A stretch of DNA of 64,000 bases from Cephalopachus bancanus (GCA_027257055.1 JAPVLO010000074.1:4045001-4109000); one strand, 5' to 3'. Counted from the first letter of the stretch, positions 1 through 9,677 are shown. Numbers and translations: made by a program. Notes: a model not told the origin generated them from the sequence alone.

Positions 1-700
1 TTTCTTTTAATCTACTAAGAGTTGTGGTGGTTTTCTGTACAGCATTTATACTATTAAATATCTGGAAAACCATAGGAAGGCATTCAGGTAGTTTTCACAT
101 ATATACATACCTCCTGAGATTTTGGTTGAAACTTGATTTAAATCTATAAATCAATGAAGGGAATAGAGACATTTTCACATTATTGAGTCATATAATTTTT
201 GAAAATAGTTCTTTAATTTCTTTCAAAAATACTTTACAGTTTCTTTTTGACCTCTTATATCACTTTGCTTCTTTTTTTGTTGTTGCTGTTGGTGTTAATA
301 TTGTAATTTTTTTTCTTGTTTGTGGAAATCGATTTATTTTTAAGTATTGGCCTTGTATTCAATAATTTTATTTTAATACTTAGGGATTCTAATAGTTAAT
401 TTGTAGTTACTATTGAATATTTTTTACATGCAATTATGCAAACAGTAAATAATGAGTTTCTTTTGGTACTTAATTCCTTATAAATTTAATTTGATTTTCT
501 CTTGAACTGGAATAGCCTATAAAAATATGGTAAAAACAAGCAATTATAGTAGAAATCATTATCTAATTCACAATCTCAAAAGAAAAGCTCTCAATATTTT
601 AAAATTAAATACTGTTTTCTGCTATTTTATCAGATTAATGAATGCCCTTTTAAATTCTAGTTTTATAAAGTTTCTTTTTTTTAATAACAGTGATAAATTT
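1..700. other. AT-rich sequence, nothing recognised
   Basis: This stretch is very AT-rich with many short T runs. I see no repeat family, gene or regulatory signature in it. It could be decayed L1, but I cannot align it to any part of one. Confidence 0.4.
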
Positions 701-1375
701 TGACATTTCCACTACTGCCAATCACTTTTTTATTGTATTACAATAAACGTTTAAGGTCTGCTTATGAATGAGAACATGTGATACTCAGTTCTTTGTTTCT
801 GTGATAGATCACTCAGTATTATAGATTCTAAGTCAATCAAGTTGCTGTGCAGTTCCTAATTTTGTCCTTCTTTATGACTGCATAATATTCCATCGTGTAT
901 ATGTATTACTTCTTTTTTTTTTTTTATCCAGTCCTCTTTAGATAGGCACCATGGTTGGTTCCATATTTTTGCTATTGTGAATAATGATGCAAAAACCATG
1001 TGTGTGCAGGTATCTTTTTCATAGAGTGATTTGAATTTCTCTGGGTATATTCCCAGTAGGGAGATTGTGGGGTCTTATGGAAGGTCAAGTATTAGACCTT
1101 TTAGGAATCACTACACTGTTTTCCACAGAGGTTGTCCTAGTTTACACTCCCACCAATAGTGTAGAAGTGTTCCCTTTTCCCTGCATCCTCTCCAGCATCT
1201 GTTTTTTTTTTTTTTTTTTGATTTATTGATGATGGTCATCCTGACTGGAGTTAGGTGGTATCTCTGTGTGATTTAAATTTGCATTTCTTTGATGACGAAT
1301 GAGACTGAGCATTTTTTCATGTATCTGTTGGCTGCTTGTATGTCTTCTTTTGAGAAGTGTCTATTCATATCTTTT
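701..1375 (-). mobile_element. L1 3' portion (ORF2 end/3'UTR), reverse strand
   Basis: The forward strand reads as the complement of an L1 3' region. It has the blocks I know from L1: GAATGAGAACATGTGATACT, the CATAATATTCCATCGTGTAT block, CCCACCAATAGTGTAGAAG, and the block around 1280-1375 that ends in a mutated TCTATTCATATC. The same consensus region recurs at about 1500-1720, so this is a separate insertion from the next segment. It is 5' truncated and non-functional. Confidence 0.8.
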
Positions 1376-2550
1376 CATTGAGATCCTGTTTACCAAGTTT
1401 TTTGGTCTATATCTAGACGTAGAATTGCTGGATTACATGGTAGTTCTATTTTTTAACTTTTTGAGGAACTGGTATACTGTTTATTATAGAAGTTACACCA
1501 CTGTACCTTTCACAGGCCCACCAACAAACAGCACATTAGTTTTCCAATCTCTTCACATGCTTGCTATCACTTGTTCTTTTTTTTTCAGTAGTAGGCATCC
1601 TAGTTGGTATGAGGTAGTATTTCACTGTGGTTTGGTGTGCATTTTAATTGTGATTAGGGATGCTGTGCATTTTTTTCATCTGCTTATTGACTATTTGTAT
1701 ATCTCATTTGGAGAAATTCCTATTCAAATCCTTTGCTCATTTTTGCATCATTTCTTCATTGCTGAATTATAGTATTTCCCTTTTATTCTAGATATTAATC
1801 CATTCTCAGGTACATGGTTTGCAAATATATATTTTCCTATTCTATAGGTTGCCTTTTGACTTTGATAGTATTTTTTATGCAGGGTTTTTTTAAATTTTCA
1901 TAAGGTCCAACTTGTCTATTTTTTCCTTTGTTGCCTATGCTTTTTTATTTTATTCAATAAATCCCTGCCAAGTTAATTGTTGTAAATCTTCTCCTTTATT
2001 TTTTTTCCTAAGAGTTACATAATTTTACCTCTTAAGTTGTAGTTTGTCGTATATTCTGAGTTCCTTTTTATATTTGGTATTATGTAAGGGTTTCAATTCA
2101 ATAATTTGCTTATGGATAATCAGTTTTTTTCCAATGCCATTTATGGAAGACTGTCTTTATTCATTAAATGGTCTTAGTACCTTATAAAAAATCTTTTGAC
2201 CATATATGTGAGGGTTTTTTTCTGGGCTCCATTTTTTATTACTCTGGTTTTCATTTCAGTGTTTATACCAGTACTACACTGTTTTGATTATTATAATTTT
2301 GTAGTAAGTTTTGAAATAAGTAATGTGAGCCCTCCAAGTTTTGTCTTATTTTGCAAGATTATTTTGGGTATTTGGGGTTCTTGTGATTCCATGTAAATTT
2401 TAGGATGGATTTTTCCATTTCTCTAAAAGCATTTAAAATTTTTTTAATAATAACTGCACCGAATCTTACACAATGTAGATCACATTGTGTAGTATTGACA
2501 CTTTAACATTATTAAATCTTCCAACATAATGCATTTTTTTGTAACTTGGG
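1376..2550 (-). mobile_element. Older L1M fragment, ORF2 C-terminal/3'UTR region, reverse strand
   Basis: The order of recognisable antisense L1M blocks is conserved: TAGAATTGCTGGATTACATG, the CCCACCAACAAACAG block, GGTATGAGGTAGTATTTCAC, the 'TTCTAGATATTAATCC' block, a stretch near 2190-2330 matching 'ACCATATATGTGAGGG', and the block near 2450-2550 ending 'ATTAAATCTTCCAACA'. Divergence is high, consistent with a mammal-wide L1M. A 157-codon open stretch at 1299-1772 on the forward strand lies across the two L1 pieces and is not a gene. Confidence 0.75.
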
Positions 2551-2565
2551 TGAAGTTGAAGGACA

Positions 2566-2663
2566 TTATCCTAAGTGAAGTGACTACAAATGAAAAACAA
2601 AATACCATATGTACTCACTTATGAGTGTAAGTTAAGCTGAGGCCACAAAGGCATATGGACTGG
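2566..2663 (+). mobile_element. L1 3' end, forward strand, left part
   Basis: Sense L1 sequence with GACATTATCCTAAGTGAAGT and the ATGTACTCACTTATGAGTG block that follows it near the end of ORF2. It is interrupted at 2664 by an LTR-like element and resumes at 4012 with 'TATAATGGACATTGGAGACA'. Confidence 0.75.
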
Positions 2664-2775
2664 TGCTGGAGTCCAGCTCTAGGAGGGAGTCAGGGCCTAA
2701 ATGGGGAGAATCAGGAACGGTGAAGAAGAATGACAGGAATCAACATCTTGGGTAGAGTTCAGGACTCTGTCAATT

Positions 2776-2781
2776 TTTATT
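2776..2781 (-). promoter_or_regulatory. Poly(A) signal of the 1.35-kb LTR
   Basis: TTTATT on the forward strand is AATAAA on the minus strand. It lies about 110 bases from the minus-strand 3' end of the element, a normal position for an LTR. Confidence 0.5.
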
Positions 2782-3049
2782 CAATCCTTACATGCTTATA
2801 TAGTTTTTTTACTGACCCCTGTATCCACAAAAATGCAACACACATTACACATTAAATGCTTACATCATGTTTTTTCCTTTTGTTTATGGGGAAGTTGACC
2901 TTTACAAGTTTCTTTTTGTTCCTTCCTGCTACTGGTGGCGTTATTTATGTAACAAAACACCAGCTACCAAGAATTTATCAGCCACAACCTGTGACCTTTA
3001 AGCCAACTGAATCTCTTTCCTTCGCTATTCTATTTCTTTTCCTTTACTA

Positions 3050-3530
3050 ATCTATTTTCTTAATTCTACACTTATATACACTTTTAGCAGCAACATATTG
3101 ACTTTTTTTTCTTTTATATAACGACCTTATCTTACCCACTACGAATTTTAATACACTATATTAATTAATTTTACTATTAATTTAAAAATTTAACTTTCTA
3201 AATTCAAATTACCTTATCTATATTACTTGCTATTTTCTTATCACCTATTTTACATTTTATATTTCTAAACAAAACTTAAGTTTAAATCCACACTTATATA
3301 TGAAATTAATCTTACTTCCAATCCTAAATGTATTTAATTTTAAACCTACATTAAGTGTGTACAATTTTAAGTTTACCTTAAAGCTTAATTATTTCCTATT
3401 CCTTCGATTACTTAAATTTAACTAATACCTACATCTATAATAAACATTTATCTTTTAATTATAACTGTTATTTATTTAATTCTAATTCTTATTTTAATTT
3501 TAATCCTCTTTCTAATTGTTTCTTAAATCA
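3050..3530. repeat. Extreme AT-rich segment inside the LTR-like element
   Basis: Nearly 500 bases composed mostly of A and T with scattered C, reading on the minus strand as A/T-rich sequence with repeated TATAAGTGT-like words. It contrasts with the more balanced ends of the same element. It may be part of a long R region or an expanded simple-sequence tract. Confidence 0.5.
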
Positions 3531-4011
3531 AAAGGCATGTCTGTGACTTGTTTTTCCTGAAAACACCTGTTTTTGGATATACTCTGTCTCGGTTTCTCAC
3601 TTCCTCATCAACCACAACTGTCAATGTTGTTACTTATAAAAGGTATGAGGAAGTACTTGTTTTTCCTTTTTAGCTAAAGGTTGCAAAATTTCATGGGAAA
3701 GGGGGTAGTAAAACATTCCCTTGTCCTTTGGGGGGAAATTTTTCTGTTGAGCCCTTTTTATGTTTCTATACATAGGTTTACTGCTAATTCCACATCCTTG
3801 CACATTCTAGCTAATTGTTTTGTTTATCAAGGGAAGTGTTTTTCAAGCCTAAGCACGCATTCCTTTAAGACCAAAAGGAGTCCTTCAATAGGATCCGTGG
3901 GGCTCTTCCTCCATCATGGCCGCTTCCCACTGGGGCTCTGCTCACAGTCAGCGTTTTTCCCATTTTTGGGTAACCTCCATTTTGCCTCTTTAGGGGTTGT
4001 GGCTTCCAGCA

Positions 4012-4135
4012 GTATGGTATAATGGACATTGGAGACACTAAAAGCCCAGACTTCTTCACCATAATACAACTCATCTATGTAAGCAAAAATTACATGTACC
4101 CCCTAAAGTTATTAAAACAAAACAAAACAAAATTA
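4012..4135 (+). mobile_element. L1 3' end, forward strand, right part with A-rich tail
   Basis: Continuation of the L1 at 2566-2663: TATAATGGACATTGGAGACA, then AAATTACATGTACCCCCTAA and an A-rich tail (AAAACAAAACAAAACAAAAT) at 4113-4133. It marks the 3' terminus of that L1. Confidence 0.75.
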
Positions 4136-5756
4136 AATCTTCTAATTTCTTAATACAATAAGACTATCTGTTGTATTTTTGTTGGGTATAGTGCTCTTTA
4201 AATATAAGTTAGATCTAGCTTTTTTGTGTATATTATTGAAATCCTCTCTGCTCTATCCATTATTGACAGTGGGGTATCAAAAACCACTCTCAATTATTGT
4301 ATGAACATCTTCTTTCAATTCTGACAACTGTTTCTTTATATTTTTTGATGTTCTGTTATTAGATGCATAAGTGTGTGTAGTTGTCATATCATCTTACTGT
4401 ATTGAACTTTTCTCAATATAAGGTTCTACTTTGATTTAAAGTTTATTTTGTAAGGTCTTTGCAGTTTTTGCTTTTAAAAAAATCAGGAAACCTTTTTCTT
4501 CTATTCTTTAACTTTACATGTATTTTGGTCTTCAGCTCTAAAGTTAGTCTCTTGTAAGCCGTATATCAGTGGATCATATTATTTTCATTTGTTATACCAA
4601 TTTCTGTCTTTTGATCAGAAAATATAATCCATTTTTAATTAATTACTTATAAAGAAGATTTGCATCTGTTATTTTGCAATTCATTTTCTATATGCCTTAT
4701 AGCTTTTATATCCCTCAATTTCAGCAGCACTCTTTTGTGATAGTGAATTTTTTGTAATAAAGTATTTTAATTTATTTTTTATTTCCTTGTGTGTATGTTC
4801 TATATGTATTTTTGTGGTTACCATGGGAATTACATTTAATATCCTACAGTTATTATGCATCTAACTTGAATTTATACCAGTTGATATTCAATTTTATACA
4901 AATACATAATTTATTTACATCTTTATTCCTACACCTCTAGTTATTGATGTCAAAATTATATTTTTGTACATTGTGTTTTAAAAAATGTATTAGTCGCTTC
5001 AATTGTGTAGAAAACAAAATGTAGAGTTACAAACAGAAAATGCAATAATAACAGCTTTTACATTTTTTAAAATGAATTATTCTCTTACAGAGAAAAAAAA
5101 AAACATGGAGTTACTCACCATTGTTACAATAATACCAGCATTTATAATTACCTTTGTACTTATGTTTACTAAGATTTTTATTTTCTTCATAGAGATTCGA
5201 GTTACTATCTAGTGTCATTTCTCTTCAATCTGCAAAATTCTCTTTAGAATTTCTCATAGTATGGGACTAATAGTAACAAATTTCCTCAGATATTTTTTTC
5301 TTTTCTTTCTTTTTTTGTTTTTTTCCCTAGAGATGTCATAATTTCTTCCTCACTTTTGAAGGACAGTTTTCATGGATATAGGATTTGGGGCTGACAGAAT
5401 TTTATTTTACTTGTTTTTTCTCTTAGTAGTATGAATATATCAGACTAGATCCTTAGGGCCTCACAAGTTTCTGATGAGAAAACTGCCCATAATTTTATTG
5501 AGAATTTCTTATATGTGATGAGTTGCTTTTCTCTTACTATTTTGAAGATTCTCTTTGTCTTTTTTCTTTCAACAATTTGATTATAACATGTCTTTGAGCA
5601 ATTCTCTTTGAGTCCCTCCTACTCAGATTCATTGAGTTTTTTGGATGCTTATATTCATGTTTTTCATCAAATTTAGAAGTTTTTATTCATTATTTATTTA
5701 AATAATCTCTCTGTTTCTTTCTCTTTCATTTGTAGGACTTCTACAATGCATTTACA

Positions 5757-5985
5757 GGGGGTGACAAAAGTATTTACACATTTTAAGAAAGAAAAACTAT
5801 ATTAAAATTGTACTACTCAATAAGATGAATGCAAGTCACATATAACTTCTGTAATTGCAAGAGGTACTCAAAGTGGTTACCATCAGCATCTAGATCCTTC
5901 TGATTATGGCAAACATCTCTTAAAATGTGCATACGTTTTTTCTGACACTCTAGGTATTGATCCACCTAAGGGTATCTTGTAGTTT
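5757..5985. mobile_element. Unassigned insert inside L1M, possibly a DNA transposon fragment
   Basis: The L1M sequence stops after TTCTACAATGCATTTACA and resumes near GGTTCCTTTCACTTTGC. The intervening 230 bases do not belong to L1. They start with GGTGACAAAAGTATTTACAC, which resembles a Tc1/mariner-type terminus, and contain GAGGTACTCAAAGTGGTTAC. I could not pair it with a second terminal repeat. Confidence 0.3.
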
Positions 5986-6524
5986 CTTTAGGTTCCTTTC
6001 ACTTTGCTTCAATCTGTTTTCTTTCGGGGCCTAAGACAACAATTTTTACTGTCTTCTATTCAAGTTCACTGATTTTTTTCTACTCAAGTCTGCCTTTGTA
6101 TCTCTCCAGTAATATTTTTATTTTAGCTATTGTACTGTCAACTATGCAATTTATCTTCATATTAGATTTTTGAAACAATTAATATTTACGTTTTACCCAT
6201 ACATCATTTCATTCTTTTTTTTTTTTTTTACTTTCTCCAAATTTTTCTTTAGTCATTTAAACAACTTTAAGATAATCGCATCCTAATATTTTTCTATTAG
6301 ATCTGCCATCTGGTTTTTCTCAGAGAAAAATTATGTTTTTATTTTTTTATTTGAATCAGCCATAACTTTCCATTTATATATATATGCTTTGTAATTTTTG
6401 TTTTTGTTGCAAAAAACTGAGCATTTTAGTCTAATACTGTAGTAACTCCAGAATCTAGATCTTTTTTGTCTTTCCCAAAGTTTGCTGTCTTTTGTTTTTG
6501 TTTTGATTGTTATAGGCTGTTTCT

Positions 6525-6650
6525 GTGCTGTGATTCAGTGTGAGATATAGACAAGGTCTTTCTAGGACTTCTCTGAGCCTCTGTGATTTGTGCTGTGATT
6601 CAGTCTGAGATATACACAAGTTCTTTTTAGATCTTATCTGAGCCTGCGTC
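6525..6650. repeat. Imperfect tandem duplication, about 66-bp unit
   Basis: Two copies begin TGCTGTGATTCAGT at about 6526 and 6591, continue TGAGATATA and AAG, and end TCTGAGCCT. They differ at several positions, so the duplication is not recent. It lies in the L1M-like segment. Confidence 0.7.
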
Positions 6651-7224
6651 TTTCCCTGGGCGTGTGACATCCCTTTCTAATTTGCAGTATACACAGTTGC
6701 TTTTTTATATTCTACTTTTTATGTCTGGCTTCCAAAAAGTGAAAAGAATAAAAATGATGGGGGTGGAAGAAAAAGTGTTTTCTCTTTAAAACCCCTGGTT
6801 ATAGTTTATTTCAGTCAGAAGGGGAGGAGCTTGCAACATTAGTAAGGGTGCCATGGTAATGACTACTTTCTCTTTGTCTAATCTTTTGTGATCAAAAGTG
6901 CAATTCGTGACCAGAACATGGACCTTCGTTATTTGGAGGATAGGGCCCTTATTGGTCACTCTGGTTTTCACAAGTTACATGCAGGTTGCTTCAGGACAAT
7001 GTGCACTACTGCCTGCCACGAGATTAGGGGCTAAAGATGGGTAGCTGCTAAGAAGGCAAGAGCTAAGACTGACCAAAGTTAGACACAATTTACTGTCCAG
7101 CCCTCCCTCTTTTAAGAGACTTTATTCAATCTAGAATGTCAAAAATAGTTACATCACACTTCCAGTGTGATTATTGTTTAGGTAAGAAGACAGCTTCCTA
7201 CTTTGTGATCTTCCCGGAATCCCT

Positions 7225-7484
7225 TTGACACATATTTGATAACAGCTCTGTTGAGATATAACTTACATACTGTAAAATTCATCCACCTAACATACAATTC
7301 AGTGGTGTTTATTAAATTAACAGAGATGTGTAATCATCACCACAATCTAATTTTAGAACATTCTCATCCAGAAACAAACTCCATACCTATTAGCAATCAT
7401 TCCTCATTTCTCCTATTTATCTTCAAGTCTAAGAAACTACTACTAATCTACTTTTTGTCTCTATAGATTTGCCTGTTCTGGACA
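7225..7484 (-). mobile_element. Old L1M 3' end, reverse strand, piece 1
   Basis: The antisense L1M 3'UTR is recognisable by TTGAGATATAACTTACATAC, ATTCAGTGGTGTTTATTAAA, TGTAATCATCACCACAATCT and AATTTTAGAACATTCTCATC. The element is split by the 504-bp insertion at 7485 and resumes at 7989. Confidence 0.75.
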
Positions 7485-7988
7485 GCTAGAAGCCAGCCTT
7501 AGAGGCCTTCACATTGACAGGGTCCAGAAGGCTGAAGACCCCAGGTTGCAGGGCAACTCTGATCAGCTGTTGTTCCTGCTTCTTCTACCTCCACTCTCGA
7601 TCTCGCCACTGGAAACCTGGAAGTTGGAAGATGTAAATAGTTCTATATGGGAGAAATAATTCTTACCAAATGGTGGTGTTTAGTAAAGGCAGGATTTGTT
7701 TTGTTAAAAGTATACTCTTCATTAGAGAACCCTTGGCCTTACTTCCCCTTGTAAGGGAGGCTTGTAATTTTAGTTAGGGATTGTGACTAAGGTAAATTAG
7801 CCTGCGAGTTGGGGGGGCTTTTGTTTTACAAATGTTGAAGCCCCTTCTTCCTGACAAGGGATAATTGATGAAGATTGTACATACCAGGTGTGACATTATG
7901 GAAAGTGAGTCAGGTCAGCTTGTGGTTAAGAAACCTTGAGAATGTTGCTTTACCCAGTTAATTGCAAATTGCTGTGTCACAGGTGTAA
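7485..7988. mobile_element. Unassigned 504-bp insertion flanked by a 7-bp direct repeat
   Basis: The host L1M reads up to CTGGACA (7478-7484) and continues after a second CTGGACA (7989-7995), as expected for an insertion with target duplication. The insert has mixed base composition, no long ORF, no poly(A) or poly(T) tail, and no clear terminal inverted repeat (ends GCTAGAAGCC and CACAGGTGTAA). I do not recognise the family. A solo LTR with altered ends, a non-autonomous DNA element or a duplicated host segment are all possible. Confidence 0.5.
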
Positions 7989-8100
7989 CTGGACATTTTC
8001 CATACACAAAATTGTATGTATGTGGGTGTTTGTGACTGACTTCTTTCACTGATTTCAAGGATCATCATATTGTAGCTTGTATTAGTACTTCACTTATTTC
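7989..8100 (-). mobile_element. Old L1M 3' end, reverse strand, piece 2
   Basis: Continuation of the L1M after the 504-bp insert, with the GTTTGTGACTGACTTCTTTC block that normally follows this region. It ends at the left copy of the Alu target duplication CTTCACTTATTTC (8088-8100). Confidence 0.7.
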
Positions 8101-8337
8101 TTTTTCTTTTTTTTAAGTTGGAGTCTCACTCAGTCACCCAGACTGGAGTGCAGCGGCTGCTTGCAGCCACCACAGCCTCGATGTGCTGGTCTCCGGTGAT
8201 CCTTCCTCCTCCACCTTCCAAGTAGCTGGAACTACAGGCATGTGCTACCACACCCGACTAATTTTTTTGATTTATTGTAGAGATGAGGTCTCTCCAAGTT
8301 GCCCAGGTTGGTCTCGAACCCGTGGGCTCAGGCAATC
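8101..8337 (-). mobile_element. Alu (window-type lineage), reverse strand, left part, split by a solo LTR
   Basis: A T-rich tail is followed by the complement of a dimeric Alu (GTTGGAGTCTCACTCAGTCA, GGAGTGCAGC, TTGATTTATTGTAGAGATGA). A 13-bp duplication CTTCACTTATTTC flanks the whole Alu at 8088-8100 and 8887-8899. Alu sequence stops at GGCAATC and resumes at 8828. The linker is the AATAAATCAAAAAA type seen in this genome. This copy keeps the longer CAACTTGG-containing first arm, a presumably ancestral state. Confidence 0.95.
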
Positions 8338-8389
8338 TGAAAGGATTTCGGCGCCAGTGATGACTCCACACCCGGCGAAGACCAAGAGA

Positions 8390-8395
8390 TTTATT
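8390..8395 (-). promoter_or_regulatory. Poly(A) signal of the 490-bp LTR
   Basis: TTTATT on the forward strand, AATAAA on the minus strand, 53 bases before the minus-strand end of the LTR. It would mark the R region. Confidence 0.7.
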
Positions 8396-8429
8396 AAAGG
8401 GACAGTTATAGGAAGGGACTGTAACTGAG

Positions 8430-8602
8430 GAAAAGTGAGAGACAGAGAGGGAGAGAGAGAGAGGGAGTGAAAGAGAGAGGAGGAAAGAGAGAGGGGAGAG
8501 AGGGCAAGAGAGTATGAGAGAAAGAGAGAAAGAGGGAAGGGGGGAGAGAGAGAGAGAGTGAGCAAGAGAGTAGCGGGGACAGAGAGAGAAAGCAAGAGAG
8601 AT
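8430..8602. repeat. Impure (GA)n/(CT)n tract inside the solo LTR
   Basis: About 170 bases of GA-rich repeats with interspersed GGG and AAA. On the LTR's own strand this is a pyrimidine tract between the TATA box and the poly(A) signal. It generates spurious Ser/Leu-rich open frames on the minus strand (8272-8609) that are not genes. Confidence 0.9.
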
Positions 8603-8619
8603 TATGCAATGGGAGGGGG

Positions 8620-8628
8620 TATATTTAT
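8620..8628 (-). promoter_or_regulatory. TATA box of the 490-bp LTR
   Basis: TATATTTAT on the forward strand reads ATAAATATA on the minus strand, preceded there by GGTCC and about 200 bases inside the U3 end. The position suits a retroviral core promoter. Confidence 0.6.
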
Positions 8629-8784
8629 GGACCTTGCAGGGGCTGGCCAGTGCCGTGTTTGGGTCTTATTGGAGGAGACCATGAGGTAGTATTCCTATAG
8701 GGAGAGGTTGTCTGAGCACAGGTTTAAGCTTCGTGCGTGTGGGAAAAGCCAAAGCTTAGGGCCTTTGTTGTTTTGGGAGGCAGC

Positions 8785-8794
8785 GCCATCTTGG
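8785..8794 (-). promoter_or_regulatory. YY1-like motif near the U3 end of the LTR
   Basis: The minus strand reads CCAAGATGGC, followed by GCTG. AAGATGGC is the core bound by YY1, a common occupant of LTRs and L1 promoters. The sequence supports a motif, not binding. Confidence 0.45.
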
Positions 8795-8827
8795 GGACGC
8801 CCTTCTGACTGTTCTCTGCGCCTTTCA

Positions 8828-8887
8828 CAATCCACTCACCTCAGCCTCCCAAAGCATGGGATTACAGGCTGAGCCATCAAGCCCGGC
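8828..8887 (-). mobile_element. Alu, reverse strand, right part
   Basis: Resumes the Alu interrupted at 8338 with CAATCCACTCACCTCAGCCT and ends GAGCCATCAAGCCCGGC, the complement of the Alu 5' end. The second target duplication copy follows directly. Confidence 0.95.
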
Positions 8888-8934
8888 TTCACTTATTTCC
8901 ACTGAAAATATTATTTTATTTTTTATTTATTTAC

Positions 8935-9214
8935 ATTTTTGAGTTGGAGTCTCACTCTGTCACCCAGACTGGAGTGCAGCGGCCACTCCCGGCCACCGCA
9001 GCCTCGACCTGCTGGGCTCTGGCGATCCTTCTGCCTCAGCCTTCCGAGTAGCCGGAATTACAGCCACATGCTACCACGCCCGGCTAATTTTTTGATTTAT
9101 TGTAGAGATGAGGTCTCGCCTGCCCAGGTGGGTCTCGAACCCGCGGGCTCAGGCAATCCACTCACCTCAGCCTCCCAAAGGCGCGGGATTACAGGCTGAG
9201 CCACTGAGCCCGGC
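8935..9214 (-). mobile_element. Alu (window-type lineage), reverse strand
   Basis: A short T tail, then GAGTTGGAGTCTCACTCTGT and the full complement of a dimeric Alu to GAGCCCGGC. It lies about 50 bp from the previous Alu in the same orientation. The first-arm end is shortened (GGTCTCGCCTGCCCAGGTGG), a derived state relative to the copy at 8101. CpG sites are better kept than in the older copies. Confidence 0.95.
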
Positions 9215-9575
9215 TGACCATATTTTATTTATTCATTTAGTTGATGGACACTTGAGTTGATTTCATTTGCTAGTTATTATGAAAAATGTTGCAATGACCA
9301 TTCGTGAGGAAATCTTTGTGAAAACATATATGTTCACTTCTCTAAGATATATATCTAGGATTGAAAGTGATAAATTTTATGTAAGTCTTTTTTTAACATG
9401 CTGAAAAATTATCAAGCTTTCCAAAACAAAAACACCATTTTACATTTCTACCAACCGTGTATGAGGCTTCCATTTTCCCCACATCATCATGAATACTTGC
9501 TGTTGCCTGTCTTTTTAACTATAGCTATTCTAGTACATATGAAGTTGTATCTTACTCATTGTGATTAAAATTTTA
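9215..9575 (-). mobile_element. Old L1M 3' end, reverse strand, piece 3
   Basis: Continuation of the L1M beyond the Alu pair: TTGATGGACACTTGAGTTGA, GTTATTATGAAAAATGTTGC, a CTACCAACCGTGTATGAGG-type block and TACATATGAAGTTGTATCTT. It completes an element broken by one unassigned insert and two Alus. Confidence 0.7.
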
Positions 9576-9677
9576 TTATAAAGTTAAATATACACATATT
9601 ATATAACTCAGCAATCACATTCTTGAATTTTTTTAGAATAAAAAAGCTTAAAAATGTACAAAAATATGAATAACTAT

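Larger units (their letters stand above)
2664..4011 (-). mobile_element. Solo-LTR-like element, about 1.35 kb, reverse strand, family not recognised
   Basis: The element splits a forward L1 and has the ends of a retroviral LTR: TGCTGGAG at the left and CTTCCAGCA at the right, an imperfect TG...CA inverted repeat. Flanking hexamers are GACTGG and GTATGG (4 of 6 identical), which would suit an aged 6-bp duplication as in class II (ERV-K-like) elements. Read on the minus strand it has a TATA-like TTATAAG near 3636, an AATAAA at 2781-2776 and about 110 bp of U5-like sequence to the end. The segment 3050-3530 is extremely AT-rich, putting an unusually long interval between TATA and poly(A) signal. 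No gag, pol or env is present. A non-LTR composite is possible. Confidence 0.6.
4136..7130 (-). mobile_element. L1M internal and 5' region, reverse strand, highly diverged
   Basis: Antisense L1M blocks run in order: 'AGTCTCTTGTAAGC' near 4545, the 'TTTTGATCAGAAAATATAATCC' type block near 4615, 'TTGAAGGACAGTTTTCATGG' at 5358, 'TTTCTGATGAGAAAACTGCC' at 5468, and 'GAAGATTCTCTTTGTC' at 5544. The right part, to about 7130, resembles an L1M 5' region but is less certain. It holds an unrelated insert at 5757-5985 and a tandem duplication at 6525-6650. No usable ORF remains. Confidence 0.65.
8338..8827 (-). mobile_element. Solo LTR, 490 bp, reverse strand, inserted in an Alu
   Basis: The ends form a perfect 6-bp inverted repeat, TGAAAG...CTTTCA, flanked by an exact 5-bp duplication CAATC (8333-8337 and 8828-8832). 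On the minus strand the layout is that of an LTR: U3 with a CAAGATGGCGCTG motif near the start, a TATA box near 8628-8620, a long CT-rich tract, AATAAA at 8395-8390, and about 50 bp of U5 to the end. No internal retroviral sequence remains, so it is a product of LTR-LTR recombination. Insertion into an Alu and an intact duplication make it one of the youngest insertions here. I do not recognise the family; 5-bp duplications occur in class I ERVs. Confidence 0.85.

Noticed and set aside
1299..1772. 157-codon forward open frame with hydrophobic residues
   Set aside because: It lies on the strand opposite to two L1 fragments and crosses their junction; the hydrophobic look comes from T-rich DNA.
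8272..8609. Ser/Leu-rich minus-strand open frames that look like low-complexity proteins
   Set aside because: They are translations of the (CT)n tract in the solo LTR.
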